Source: Pollenia angustigena
Lineage: Eukaryota > Arthropoda > Insecta > Diptera > Polleniidae
Assembly: GCA_930367215.1 (NCBI GenBank)
Contig: OV884056.1
Span: 93,259,285-93,323,284 of the forward strand
Length of the DNA stretch: 64,000 nucleotides
Direction: 5' to 3'
Part shown: positions 36,995 through 48,737 of the stretch, one piece after another
How positions within the stretch are numbered: position 1 is the stretch's first letter
Layout of the letters: each line of letters opens with the position of its first letter
Program-made: the position numbers and the translations under genes
Notes under the pieces: generated by a model
What the model was told of the DNA's origin: nothing
Databases searched by the model: none
Seen by the model: the letters and a program-made list of their open reading frames with translations, nothing else

Positions 36995-37578
36995 CCCTAC
37001 AGATAATATTGGACTACGTGGTCCATTGTGGCTCAAATGGACTACTTACAACATGGTCCAATGTACTGTAGTATGGACCATGTTGTAAGAAATAAACACA
37101 TAGTGCTGCCAACAACTGCATGATGTATAATTACTATAGTTTACAGTATTACACATTGGTAGCCCTGATGTTGTCCATTATTAATTGTTCATTTAAAAGT
37201 GAAAGTTTGTGAAATTTGTGGAAAAAAGGTAAACAAATTAAAAATACCAAGTAAATATATTTAATAATAGCAATAATAGACTACCGTACACACCATAAAA
37301 GCCGATTAGTAAAAAATGAAAAAGAAAAATGCTTAAACTACCCCTTAAGTGTACTCCATACTGTAGTAATATGGAGTACTTTTAAAACTAACCCACTTTA
37401 GTACTCCTTGGAGTAGTTTAGGGACTACGTCGGTGGGTTACATGGTCCCCTCCTAGGACATCGTAATGTTAAATGGACCACCTTCTACCCATATATTTGG
37501 AGTAGTTTTGGAGTACTCCTTCTCCTTTATGGACTACTCTTTACATGCATGTATGGACTAGTCTCGTTATCTGCAGGG
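36995..37578. mobile_element. Inverted-repeat element, CCCTRCAGATAA ends
   Basis: 584 bp with CCCTACAGATAA at the left and the complement of CCCTGCAGATAA at the right. GGACTA and AGTACTCC motifs recur inside in both orientations. A strong internal hairpin, TTACAACATGGTCCA and its complement, lies near 37045-37090. No clear target duplication was found. Confidence 0.65.
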
Positions 37579-38894
37579 ATTGAGGTCACTTTGCTAAAAT
37601 ATTACAATGGAAACTTAAGTTGAAATTAAGTGTACCACATCGGTGAATTAAGTTTCACTTAAGTTTTTAGTGAAGAAGAGAATTTTTTATTTAAAACTAT
37701 TTTAAAAACAAATGTGTTTTAATATCAATCCTGAAAATTGGCCATAAGTCTATTTCATGTAAAAAAGAAAAAGATTATAGGAATAGGTAAATTAAAGATT
37801 TATATCTCAGCCATTTGTAAACCGATATAGTTAAATTTCAATAATATACTATTTCGGACTACATACGATATAAATATAAAACAACGTTGTGACTATATCA
37901 ATTCCATAAAAACCCAGAATATTTATAATACTGTTATCAAAGCTGATTTAATTTAAAAATGTTCCATTTGATCTCGGTTTTTGTAAATATGTATATGTAT
38001 ATCTATTTAAAAAAAAGGATTATTAAGCTTGGTTTCTTTTTGCTTTTGTAAAAATATTTATTTTATTTTATGTTTAAAATGATATTTTCTCATGCCTTTG
38101 TGTAACTTCTCCAGGGAAAAATAACAATTTTAAATTGTTATCGGATTAAAGAAAATAAATAATTTTTTAAAAAATAATCCTCCATCTTAACAAAATAGAT
38201 GTATAAATTTAATGAAATTTAACTATGTTTTTGTTTGATTATTTTATAATAAAAGTCGAAACAAATTTGTTTAAAATTGATTTTAAATTGCACGATTCTT
38301 AAAGCAAAAAAGACGATCTTTTTTATTTTTTTCTTAGGAAATTGACGATTTTGACACAAATTTATCTGGCAACACTGATTAAAACCAAAACAAGAAAAGG
38401 CTAAAAAAAATTGAATATAACAATTGTTTTTGTTTATTTTCATCATATAAATTATGCATTCACCATTTATATTCCTTCTATTTTTTTATTTATTTTAAAA
38501 AATTAGTATATAAACATATTTTAAATTCAAAATATCTACATTTTGTTTTTCTCGCCACCAATTTCAAATGTGGCTTATTTGACAGTTGTTGAAAGAAACT
38601 TTTCGCAAAATATTGTTATAGAAACACTTTTTCTCGCATCCTTCCAATAATTGCTGGAAAATTATTTAAATGACAGATAATTTTCGCAAAAAAAAAAGAT
38701 ACAGAAACACTTGTGTGAGAAAAACCATTTTTTGTTTCATTTCACACTATTTTCACGTTTCATGCGAAAAGTTTTACGATGTGGGAAATACAGAAACGGG
38801 CTACAGAGTGAATAACTTGAAAAAAGCAATATTGCTAAAAATCATCATATTTATAATGAAGTTTGAAATTTTTAATCTTTATGTGTATAATATA

Positions 38895-39405
38895 CAGTTA
38901 TTTTCGCTTAATTGAGCCCCGCTTAATTGAGTTTCCCGTTTTATTGCACTTAAAATCATGTAACGAAATCATTCAGTTTAACTGTCTATGTAAAAATACC
39001 CGTTTAATTGAGTTCCGTTTAATTTCGTCACCCGCTTAATTATTTCGCAAAATAAGGCCACATTGCGCAAAACAAGAGCAATTGTTTCGGTTAATTGTTT
39101 CCGTCTACTTAATGTATTTTTGCTCCACAAACGTAAAAAAATTATTTTGAGGCAAGAAAGATTGTACAATAATCGTTCCTGATTTTTATTTTGTTTTAAA
39201 AAACCTTAACCATTTTTTAACTTATTAAATAAAGAAATGAGTTTTATTTTCTATCTACACATGGGTGTTTCGCATTATTGCACATCTTGCTCAATTAAGC
39301 AATTTTCGTTTTAATTGCGTCGGCGATTCAATTAACCGAGTACCGCTTAATTGAGTTCCCGTTTAATTGCATATTTAGAAACTCAATTAAGTTAAGAAAT
39401 AACTG
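38895..39405. mobile_element. pogo/Tigger-like MITE (511 bp)
   Basis: It has CAGTTATTTTCGCTTAATTG at the left and a near complement at the right, each bordered by TA. GTTTAATTG/GCTTAATTGAG motifs are repeated near both ends. CAGT ends and a TA target point to pogo/Tigger. Confidence 0.78.
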
Positions 39406-39724
39406 TAATAGAAAAATATAAGCTTTCTTTTAAGATATTAAGCGTGTTTTTATTATTTACAGTTCTGGAGTTATGGCTCCATATGTCAGATTTTTCCCCA
39501 AAAATATCGATTTTTCCAAATTTTGAACAACGAGCGCATTGGGTTAGCGTTGTTTAATCGAGCTTAAATTTTGGCTTTCTCAATATCTGGAAAGGGGAAT
39601 CGTTTTGTTGTTAAGACCAAAAAAATTCCCACATTTTTATCCCCCATATAAGATCCGGTCACTCTAATGCATACACACAAACATACATATGCACCTACAT
39701 ACATATTTAAGTACTTATGTATGC

Positions 39725-39985
39725 ATGTTAATTTAACAAGATACATTTTTGATTTTAATATAAAACAGGCTTTTATGGATTCAATATTGAACAATGTTAT
39801 TTTAACAGTGAATAATATTAAATAAACATGATTTAAGGTTATTTTAATATTTTTCATTTAAAATAAGTATGAAATAATGATAAATTTAAATAAATGGCAT
39901 ACTTTTGCAGAAATTTAATACGATTCTCAATCAACAATGCGCCATGCTAATTTAACATTGATATTTTTTCTCTGTGCATATGATT
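39725..39985. mobile_element. Partial copy of the 34642 MITE
   Basis: It shares CATGTTAATTTAACA motifs, TTTTGCAGAAATTTA and the terminal CATTGATATTTTTTCT-CTGTG end with 34642-35284. The other terminus is missing. Confidence 0.6.
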
Positions 39986-40428
39986 TCCAGTGCAAAACAT
40001 ATTTTTTTTAATGCAAAATTTTAATCCTGAAACATTCTCTTTAAATAATCAGGAAAACAAGACAATTCTTCAAAAAACAAACAAAGCCTTAAAAGATAAT
40101 GAAATTTACTTCCAATCAGCTTTACCGGCCCATTAACAAAAAATATCTGGTTTAATGGTATGGCAAAATTTCTGGTACAACAATTTAAAACAAATGAGGG
40201 TAAGATGCCATCTGGAATATATCTTTTTGATAAATAGCGATTCTGAGATAAATTTTAATCTTACAAGATTTCAAAATACCGTCTTCTGCATGTTCAAATA
40301 CCCAAAAATGACCTTTGAAATAAGGAATGCCGCACTTATACCCCTTGTGTTTAAACTTCTTGTAAATTTTCTTAACAAATGAACTTAAAAAAATGTTAGT
40401 TATACCTAATAAGAAAGCTACATAGACT

Positions 40429-40632
40429 TAGGCCCGTATTCACAACTTACCGATAGCTAAAGGTAGGATTTTATCGGCTTTATAAAAAGTGTTCCATTAT
40501 TACAACTTTACTTTAAACTACCATGTAGGATGAACCACTTTAGGTAAAAGTAACGTTTTAATACCGAAACAATTTTTATAAGGCTGGTTAAAGTCTCCTT
40601 TAAGCTATCGGTAAGTTGTGAAAACGGGCCTA
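40429..40632. mobile_element. Palindromic MITE, TAGGCCCGTATTCACAAC ends
   Basis: The ends are near-perfect inverted repeats over about 34 bp, including ACTTACCGATAGCTAAAG. The borders TTA|GGCC and GGCC|TAA would suit a PIF/Harbinger-type 3-bp target with one change. Non-coding. Confidence 0.75.
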
Positions 40633-40659
40633 AATTTATTAATTAAAAATTTTAATTTT

Positions 40660-41260
40660 GTTTTTTCTTTTAACCCACTTACAACTACAATTCGAGTCGG
40701 AAAAACCCCAACCAATTGTAGAGGGATGTAAGAAAAGATAAACTCACTGTTTATTGTTGGTGTTTTGTTTAAGCTTAGATATTGTTACAAGTAAGACTTA
40801 TGGCCATTTTCTCAATGTATCGAAAAACTGCCTGTTACTTAATGTCAACATAAGTTTATTGGACCGATAAACTGTCCGTTAACGATTTTGGTTTTCTCAA
40901 TATACCGACAAAAAATAAAGTTTTCAGCTGGCAACACCACTCAAAATACATGTAAAAGTTGGGAGTCAGCTGATTAAATTTATCTGTACGGCAAATAAAA
41001 GGAAAATAAATAATTGGCAGATGAGTGCCGGTTAGCTTTGCGATAAAACCGAAGCAAATGAGACATTGAGAAAACCAAATTTCTTTAATGTGCAGTTTTT
41101 CGTTGGGAAAAAAGATAATCGCCTAATGAGAAAATGGCCATTAGAGTGTTTGTAATTCTAATTCGCTTTATTTGTTTAATATTTTTGGCTTTTCTAAAAT
41201 CTTTAGAAAAGGTTTTCTGATGATCTGGCCCAAGCAACCAGTGAATCTTAAATTTCTCAA
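40660..41260. repeat. Member of the GATATTGTTACAAGTAA repeat family, interrupted
   Basis: It contains CTACTTACAACTACAATT-like and GATATTGTTACAAGTAAGAC modules, and then, after an inserted element, TTTCTAAAATCTTTAGAAAA and TGATGATCTGGCCCAAGCAA. The same order of modules occurs at 56640-56950 and twice at 59078-59780. Confidence 0.7.
40801..41140. mobile_element. PIF/Harbinger-like MITE (340 bp), TTA target
   Basis: It has inverted ends TGGCCATTTTCTCA/TGAGAAAATGGCCA and a 3-bp duplication TTA on both sides. It is inserted exactly between the GATATTGTTACAAGTAAGAC part and the downstream part of the host repeat. Its terminus resembles those of the elements at 46427 and 47992. Confidence 0.82.
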
Positions 41261-41817
41261 ACTTTATCGATTTGACGCGGTTTTTTGGAGAAAGTTGAGG
41301 GAATAACTGCACGGCTCGGCTTTCATGTTTACTGTGGTGAAGGTTTTCTTGCACATTCATAAGATAATCTTTGCATGAGAGGATCTAAGGGTCATCCTTT
41401 TCAAAGTGTAGACTATTTCCACTATTTAAATGGGCTCTAGAGTTATAAAGTCCTCATTTTGCATTGATTTAACTGTAAATTTTTGACTTGAATTTGTCAC
41501 AAGCTTTCCCCAATGTTGAGGTACATAAATTTGACAGTTTTTTTTTTTTTTTTTGTAATTTCTGTAATTCCAAAATTTTGGTCACACTCCATGAATATGT
41601 GCCCAGAGGGTAAACATTTGTGATTTCCGTCTTGTATGTGAGCATTTCGAATAGCATGCAACCAAAACTTAACAATGCAGTGACTCTTATTCTGGCCACC
41701 ACAGCTGCCACTATAAGCTATAGAGTCACATTCTGAGGCAAAGAGTTAATAAATCTCAACATGCAAGAACCAATTTCTTGGCAGCCACGTGAGGCTTGGC
41801 TTTCACTCCACGTATAA
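41261..41817. other. Spacer
   Basis: Apart from a T run near 41537-41555, nothing was recognised. Confidence 0.4.
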
Positions 41818-43003
41818 AGGGTAATTAAATTTTAAGGGCCGATGTTGATTTTGAAAAAACACAAATTATTTAGGAAATTATTGTCATTTCTTTTTATTAT
41901 GATAATATTGGTATGGCGGCCTCGGCGGCACACCTCAATCCGATGGACCAAATTTTTGATGACACTGAGGCATAATTGAGGTTCTATGCCGTTAATGTGC
42001 CGAATTATCTCATCCTTTAGCTCTTGAATTGTTGCTGGCTTAACGACGTACACCTTTTCTTTCAAATAATCCTAAATAAAGAAGTGTCAAATCACATGAT
42101 CTTGGCGGCCAATTGACATCGCCACCGCGTGAGATAGCACGGCCAATGAATTTGTCGCGCAAAAGAGCCATTGTTTTGTTTGCTGTGTGAACAAGTGCCA
42201 CCGTCCTGTTAAAACCACATATCGTCCACATCCACGTCTTCTAACACGGGCCCTAAAAAGTTCGTAGTCATCTCACGCAAGCGAACACCATTCACAGTAC
42301 CTGCTTGACCGGCCTAATTTTGAAAAAAATACGGCCCGATGATGCCGCCAGCCCATAAACCGAACCGTCACTCTTTGTGGGTACATTGGTTTTTCGACAA
42401 TCACTCTTGGATTATTATTTCCCCAAATGCGGCAATTATGCTTATTGACGAATCCACTGAGGTGAAAATGTGCCTCATCACTGAAGATGATTTTCTTCGA
42501 AAATTGATCATCCACTGTTGCCATTTTTGCCACCATTCTGACCATTAACGACGTTTGGAATGGTCAAAAGGCTTTAGTTTTTGAGTCAATTGAGCCTTGT
42601 AAGCAAAAAATTGAATAATTTCATCAACGACGAGCGTGAGAGGTGCAATTGTTGGGCACGACGACGAGTTGAGTTGAGTTGAGGCTCTTCAGCCACACTA
42701 TCCCGAACAGTAGCAATATTTTCTGCAGTACAAGCATGCACTGGTGTTTTCACATCCCTTACTGACCCGGCTTGCTCAAATTTTTGTACGATTTTTCCGA
42801 TTGTACGCACATTTGCATTTTGATTTGAACGCCCATTTTCATAATAAGCCTGAATAACTATAACACGTTGCTCGATTGTGTATCTTTCCATTGTTCAAAC
42901 TGAGTTAGTCTGAAATTGAGAAATGTCAAATGAAATGCAGAAAAAACTTTGACGTTTAGGTGTGGTTCACTTTCAAAATCGGCCCCTAAAATTTAACCAC
43001 CCA
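41818..43003 (-). pseudogene. Tc1/mariner (IS630-type) transposase gene, decayed, with both inverted repeats
   Basis: Inverted termini GGGTAATTAAATTTTAAGGG (left) and the complement of GGGTGGTTAAATTTTAGGGG (right) frame a minus-strand transposase. It starts MERYTIEQRVIVIQAYYENG (helix-turn-helix part). It continues with KIIFSDEAHFHLSGFVNKHN, which carries the first catalytic Asp, and then DDMWF-stop-QDGG, which carries the second Asp but is broken by a stop and a frameshift. It goes on to GDVNWPPRSCDLT (third catalytic position) and VYVVKPATIQELKDEIIRH at the end. Several frameshifts and a deletion after NGRS make it non-functional. A second, truncated copy lies at 51893-52600. Confidence 0.88.
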
Positions 43004-43083
43004 TACATATTGGCGTCTCCCGTTAATAAATTGTGAACACAAAAGTTGTGTGTCGAAAGTTGACGGGTGTGTTGAGTTGAGTG

Positions 43084-43127
43084 TTGAATGCATGTCAGTA
43101 CCAATTCCTGTACTGACATGCATTCAA
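43084..43127. repeat. Perfect 18-bp hairpin with 8-nt loop
   Basis: TTGAATGCATGTCAGTAC at 43084-43101 pairs fully with 43110-43127. The loop is CAATTCCT. It lies 80 bp outside the transposon end. Confidence 0.95.
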
Positions 43128-43345
43128 TTGCAAGTCGAAACAAATTGCCACATGGGTGTTAGTACTATCATTTTTTACAAACTGTTTAACCCTATCTTTT
43201 TCCAGTTTTACAACTTCAGCTTTTTTCAAATTCAATTCTTTTGCTTCTTTGGCCGCATTTTTAACAGCGTCTGTTTCTGCATGCTCAATTGTAATTGGCA
43301 ACTTATCACAAGTAACACATGTTTGTGTTTTGTGGAAACTGATGT

Positions 43346-43607
43346 TGAAACATATCGCTCATTTGCTGCAAGACCGGCAAAACTCAAAAAATTAAATTTT
43401 GGAGTTAGAGATGCAGAATTGTTGGCTTTGTTTTTCTTTATATTGTGTATTTAATTCATCTTCATATCTTTTCTACTTTCCCAGTTTGAAGAGAATGTGT
43501 CTTCTTTTTTTCTAAGTAGTTAGAGCAAATCAAAAACTTTAAATGCGTTTATCTCGAAATATATTTTTTTGAGTTATGCCGGTCTTGCAGCAAATGAGCG
43601 ATATGTT
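43346..43607. mobile_element. Inverted-repeat element, ACATATCGCTCATTTGCTGC ends
   Basis: The arms of about 45 bp (ACATATCGCTCATTTGCTGC, CAAGACCGGC) are almost perfect complements separated by about 165 bp. No definite target duplication was seen (flanks TTGA and TAAA). Confidence 0.75.
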
Positions 43608-44942
43608 AAAAATGTATCTGAAGTAGCTCTAACGCAAAATTCCCTGTAAAGTGCTGTACATCTTTGTTACGTTTAGGCTGCTGAATAAATACTTTCTATT
43701 AAGGGAATAGTTTCTAGAATAATGACTTGAATACTTGGGAAATTATCTAATGTGTTCTTTTGCTAATTGTGCTCATGCATCAGGAATTTTATTGCCAGGG
43801 ACCTTCTTGCCCCTTTTGCCTTTTTCAAGAATGTATGTATGTTCCTGATAATCTTTTTTTTAACAGCAAATCCTACCAGTTCATAACTTTGTACTTTGAA
43901 CTTTGCGTTTTCACTTTCATTGTACATACCAGAAAGAGTGATATGTCATTGCACTTCAATCTGCATGTATGGTTGTATGATTTAAGGCGTTTCTTCTGAA
44001 CTTTGGATTTTATTCACAAAAGTCGATATTAAAAAAAAAGTGCGGTAGGTCATACATTTGACCAATCTAGGAGCATCCTACGCGTTGCGCTGTACCGGCT
44101 AAATTTAAAAATTTCAACCATACAAATATGGCGGCTTAATAAAATTCTTAAATTTGGCCCCTGCCGCGTGAATGATGGGTCAAATGTATGACCAACCCCA
44201 CTTTATTTTTCATCTCAATCATTTATTTCTAACATACCTATACTTGCTATTTTTTGTATTGGATTTTTTTAGGATTGACTGAATGAAACAACAAATGCGA
44301 GAAAGAACAAGAAATACTATATGTAAACAAACCCTTTTTTCTGATTGACATTTCTCGTGTATATTTTTTTCTTTGACTAAAACAAAAAAAATGGCAAAAG
44401 CTTGGGCAGATGAAACTATTTTGTTTTTGATAAACGAAATGAAGCAGGTGGCCCTTCATATGGGTTTTCAAATCATAAATTTTCAATTAAACAATATACC
44501 ACGATGTAATTCGTAATATTTTGCATTATTTGCATTAAATTTTGTTGTATTCAAAAAAAAAAAATTGTTTGTGATTCAAAAATAAAATGTAAACAAAACA
44601 AACAATATTGCCCACGTTTTTTTCCCACAAAACCCCGTCAAAAAGGCTAAAAATCGCAAAACAAAAGTTTAAAACCGCTACTTTTGATCAAAAACTAAAA
44701 AAATTGGCAACAGTGCTAACATTTAATCTGGAAATGTCAATGTTAAGTAAAAAATTTTGATATTTTTTTTTGACAGTCTTAAATTATTTATCGATAACAC
44801 ATGCATATTTGTTTGACATTTCAAGATTTTCATGATATAATCATACTCTTTACACTTAGTCAGTTTTCCTATGCAAATATATTTGCGCTGTTCTCCAATA
44901 TAGAAAAAATACAAAAAATAGCAAGTATCATAACACCTTTAA
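43608..44942. other. Spacer with a dispersed module
   Basis: 44045-44250 contains GGTCATACATTTGACC and, inverted, GGTCAAATGTATGACC, plus GACCAACCCCACTTT and ATCTCAATCATTTATTTCT. These are shared with 19890-19990 and form another inverted-repeat remnant. The rest is AT-rich with no gene. Confidence 0.5.
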
Positions 44943-44989
44943 CACATTGAGTGTCACGTCGTACGTTTCCGCACGACACCTAAAGGCAG

Positions 44990-45704
44990 AGTTAGCCTAA
45001 CGTTCACGTCCCCTAATGGAACGTCTGGTTCGTTTTGTCATTTGCAAACAATGCAAATGCTTACTGAATTTAAATGTCACGTTGACGGAACGTCTCGATC
45101 TGTATTAAACAGATTTGTATGCCGTTGTTACGTGACAGTTGTAAAGCAGTGATGGGCTGCTTGTATGTTAAATTGAATGCGGGTATTTTTGCTCGTTTTT
45201 GGTACTTTTTTTCAGTTAAGCTATGGAATTGAGACAAAACAACTTAATATACAACATATTTCCATATAAACAAATATATTTATGTTTAGATGTACAATAC
45301 ATATAAACAAATGCATATACACATACAATGGAAATGTGAAAAGAATAAAAGGCTTTAAATGGTAGCAAAACCTTATTTGGTGCATACACCACAATACAAT
45401 ATATCTATTGTTATAATATACATATTGCTAAAATACAAATTTGTTTATTGAAAATCTATAATATAAACATTAAACTATTAACGTTTTTTACACACACAAA
45501 ATCCTTTTTAATACCATTTAAATCACTTGGTACTTTTTAAAACATTTTTGATTCCCATCACTGTGTGATTTGCTTTATGTATACTATTGTTTTTTGTTTA
45601 TGTATAGAAAAAACATAAACCACGTTTTTAAATGTTCTATAAGTGCACCAACGTGCTTACAGTACGGTGCGGTACATTACGGGTACAGCAACGTTCGCCT
45701 AACT
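44990..45704. mobile_element. Element nested in the piggyBac-like element
   Basis: Inverted termini AGTTAGCCTAACGTTC and GAACGTT-type complement (AACGTTCGCCTAACT). It shares CGTGCTTACAGTACGGTGC-like and GTTACGTGACAGTTGTA modules with 47750-48930 in the opposite orientation. Target duplication unclear. Confidence 0.55.
45147..45563. mobile_element. hAT-type MITE, CAGTGATGGG ends, copy 1
   Basis: 417 bp with CAGTGATGGGCTGC at the left and ATTCCCATCACTG at the right. A related copy lies inverted at 48310-48737 in the same host sequence context, so the insertion predates the spread of the host. No intact 8-bp duplication was found. Confidence 0.65.
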
Positions 45705-45982
45705 AGGCCTTATGTCGTCGTGGGGTGACACGTCGTACTTTTTCGTTTTTTACTTAGTTTATTTAGAGCCTGTCGTTCATTTATAGACGCCATTGAGTGA
45801 AATTTGTTGTGACTTTTAAATAAAGAACTCTTTACTGAACATTTTTGCAAAAGCAGTCATAGGTCTAGGATGATTTTTTGAGGTTTTATAAAGTAAAAAA
45901 TGAATGAAATGTAAATAACACAAAAATTGCTTGGCCTCCTGGGAAGGTTTTCGTCAAAACCGCTTGGCACTGAATGTGTTAA

Positions 45983-46426
45983 GGGGCTCCCATACAAAAT
46001 GTTCAATGTAGACTAGAAATATATTGAAGCAAAAGTCCCAAAATGTCCAGGAGTCGCCCCTAGGGGAATCAAATGTTTGACCGACCGCAGTAAGTTTTTT
46101 GTCCCTAACATTTTTCAAAACACACTTGCTTGCCCCTTATCTCCATTCATTAAGGGGGCTCCCATACAAATATTGCGGTTTATTAAAATTCTTAAATTAA
46201 TTAAAATTTTTCGACTTTTGTGAACAAAATAAAATAAAATAAAAAGTTGCTAGCAATTTCGTTTTTTATACGTAAATAAATATAACTGAAGTTATGAAAC
46301 TTAAAGCGAACCATAGTGAGAAAAATAGCATTTTAGAAAACTTTGTGGGCTCAAGGCACGGCCAATAACTATGCAAACGATCTAAAATTTTAATATTGTT
46401 TTTTTTCTAATTTGGAATCAATCTAA
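45983..46426. repeat. Dispersed GGGGCTCCCATACAAA module
   Basis: GGGGCTCCCATACAAAATGTTC, AGACTAGAAATATATTGAAG and a second GGGGGCTCCCATACAAA are shared with 19960-20030 and 5915-6055. It directly follows the TTAA of the piggyBac-like element, so that element inserted into this repeat. Confidence 0.6.
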
Positions 46427-47029
46427 TGGCGATTTCTTTTCTGAGAAAAATGTTGCATTAATGTTACATGTTCTACATTTTTGTGTTCGTTTGTACAAAA
46501 AATACAACTGTGGGAAAAATTTTCAAGTTCTTTTGTGAATATGTTGATGAAAAACATGCAAAACATGTTGCATATTTTACCCTTACTTTTACTTAAGGTG
46601 TTCATACTGCCCTGTTTTACAACTTTGGTACTTACTACTTTCTTTGTAGAACGAATGCTTTATTTTGTTTGTCATAATTCATACCGCTCATAATTTTGTA
46701 AACAATTAGTTTTAAAACAAAATATAAAAATATTTTCACATTAAAATCAAAAAAAGTCTATTTATATTATAAACGTTTTAATTTTTATAAGCCATTATTG
46801 ATGTTAATAATTGTTTCCAACCCGTAATAGCGTGCAGAAACCGCTTAAATAGCTTTAAAAATCGCTCATTAAGTACATTAATGATGAAAGTGTAATAGTT
46901 GTAAATAAAAGCACTAATTGTGTTCTATTGAAATTGCACAACATGTAACACTTCGAGTGATTATAGGTAACATTAGAAAATGTAACATGTATATACTGTA
47001 ACATATTTTTCTCAGAAAAGAAATCGCCA
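46427..47029. mobile_element. PIF/Harbinger-like MITE (603 bp), TAA target
   Basis: The ends TGGCGATTTCTTTTCTGAGA and its complement are flanked by TAA (46424-46426 and 47030-47032). Subterminal ATGTTACATG/GTAACATGT motifs occur near both ends. Non-coding. Confidence 0.82.
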
Positions 47030-47439
47030 TAAGGGGCTTGCCAAGTGAAAATACGAAAACAAAATAACGCTCACCCTGTACACTTTCGATTTCAAAAAAC
47101 CGCACAAAAAATAGATCTTGGTTGCCAATTCACTCCTTCTCTACGAGAAGTAATAAAAGTGGCACACTTCTGTTGAAACAACATATTCTCTACGTCTAAG
47201 TCATAAATTTTCCTTTGGACCGATGATACCTTAAACTTGGAAACCCTTTCCAATTTTTTATGAATTGTTAAAAAACAAAAATTTCGAAATTTTGATAAAA
47301 AAAATAATTTTTTTTCCCCAAAAAAAAATTATGTTTCTAAAACGACTTCTCATATTAGAAAAAAGTTGTACCTTTCTTATTGCGGAATTTCGGTTTTTTA
47401 GTAATTTTATTAAACCAAACGGTTTTTGAGTTACGCGAA

Positions 47440-47600
47440 TATACGTTGTGCAACCTCCTCCATTTTCGAAATCACGGTATATCTCGAAAACAAGAGCTAA
47501 CCTAAAAAAACGGTTAGCACCAGTGGATTCAGCGTACCCGAATTAGGTTAAAACGCCTAGCACAGTGAAATCTATGACGAAATTTAATGTTTTTTTTAAG
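47440..47600. repeat. Inverted copy of the module at 19780-19920
   Basis: TCGAAAACAAGAGCTAACCT, GTGGATTCAGCGTACCCGAAT and AGCACAGTG are the reverse of sequences at 19785-19900 and are also related to 5510-5620. It is probably one end of a transposon with CACTGTGCT-type termini. Confidence 0.6.
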
Positions 47601-47991
47601 TTTTGCTGTTTAGAGCAGTGAAGGGCACTTTTGCAAATCTTTATAACGAGAGTGACGAGAGGAAAAGAAACGTTTCTCTCTCACTCTCTCTCGCCTATAA
47701 GGTAGCAAGCTGATCAATAAGACTTGCAACGTGTGAATTGGCATTAAGTGCACAAACGAGCTTACAGTACGTTACGGTACTTTACATTGCATTTAATTAC
47801 ATTTACGGTCGGCTAAAGCGGCCTTTATGCTTGTGTGGGAAGCAGCAGAAAACGAATGACGCTCATCAACAAGAAATAACAACAAAGCAACAGCCGAACT
47901 TACATTGTCACAGACCACACGAAGAAGTTTATAGTGTACATGTATCGACGTCACATAAGCAGCATTTTTATTCCTATGCACGCGTACATAA

Positions 47992-48202
47992 TGGCGTTTT
48001 CTTTTCTACAAAAAATGTGACATTTTATTTTAAAAAAATGCAGCTTAGAGTCTGTTTCTTAAACATTTTGCTCCCGAAAAGGGTGGCTTGTTTTATTCTA
48101 AAAAACTCACCCTTTTTTGGAAGCAACATTTTTATGAAATAGACACCAAATTGCATTTTTTTAAATAAAATGTCACACTTTTTTGTAGAAAAGAAAACAC
48201 CA
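47992..48202. mobile_element. PIF/Harbinger-like MITE (211 bp), TAA target
   Basis: The ends TGGCGTTTTCTTTTCTACAA and a near complement are flanked by TAA on both sides. The arms extend about 65 bp, so most of the element folds into one hairpin. Direct copies of AAGACTTGCAACGTGTGAAT occur at about 47719 and 48206, outside it. Confidence 0.85.
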
Positions 48203-48309
48203 TAAGACTTGCAACGTGTGAATTGGGACTTATAGAACATGTAAGAACGTGTCAGCTGTTTTTCACAACCAAAAACAAAAGAGCATTAGTATACATAAAA
48301 CAACACACA

Positions 48310-48737
48310 CAGTGATGAGAATTAAAAATGTTGAAATGGTGACCGCTTTGCAGAAAAAGTACCAAGCGATTTAAATAGTATTAAAACTGTATTTCTTGCA
48401 TGTATAAATAAATAAATAATTTAATATTTGATATTAATATTACAGATTTACAAAAAACAAATATGTATTATATCATACTCGTTCACATGTTCTGACATTA
48501 ATTTCAAAATGTGCATACACCTAAACAAGGTTTTGATACCACTAAAAACCAGACTGTTTGTGGATATGTATACATTTGTTAATTTTATACATCTAAACAT
48601 ATATTTGTATAAATGAAAATATGTATGGATTGTAACTTATTTTGTCAAAAGTCCACAGATATTATAACTGAAGAAGTATTAAACAAAAAGAGTGATATTA
48701 CCCGCATTGCATCTGAAATATAAGCAGCCCATCACTA
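48310..48737. mobile_element. hAT-type MITE, CAGTGATGGG ends, copy 2 (inverted)
   Basis: CAGTGATGAGAATTAAAAATG at the left and GCAGCCCATCACTA at the right match the ends of 45147-45563 in reverse. The flank CTACAACTGTCACGTAAC is the reverse of the flank of copy 1. Confidence 0.65.

Larger units (their letters stand above)
35501..38377. mobile_element. hAT-type element, 2.9 kb, with nested inserts
   Basis: Its termini are CAGGGCTGCCAGATTTG and CAAATTTATCTGGCAACACTG-type (imperfect complements; the subterminal GACGATTTT(T/G) is also shared). The flanks AATAAAAA and ATTAAAAC agree at 6 of 8 positions, consistent with a decayed 8-bp duplication. Two smaller elements lie within. No transposase frame was recognised. 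Confidence 0.6.
44943..45978. mobile_element. piggyBac-like non-autonomous element, TTAA target
   Basis: The ends CACATTGAGTGTCA and the complement of CACATTCAGTGCCA are directly bordered by TTAA on both sides (44939-44942 and 45979-45982). Exact TTAA flanks are the signature of piggyBac. Further in, a second pair of inverted segments (GTCACGTCGTAC... and GTACGACGTGTCAC) continues the palindrome. No transposase was seen. It carries two layers of nested elements. Confidence 0.78.

Noticed and set aside
43050..43454. 134-codon + strand frame
   Set aside because: It runs across a hairpin and into an inverted-repeat element, with opposing frames in the same place, and has no recognisable domain.
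47738..48142. 134-codon + strand frame
   Set aside because: It crosses the border of the PIF-like MITE at 47992 and shares no homology pattern; a chance frame.
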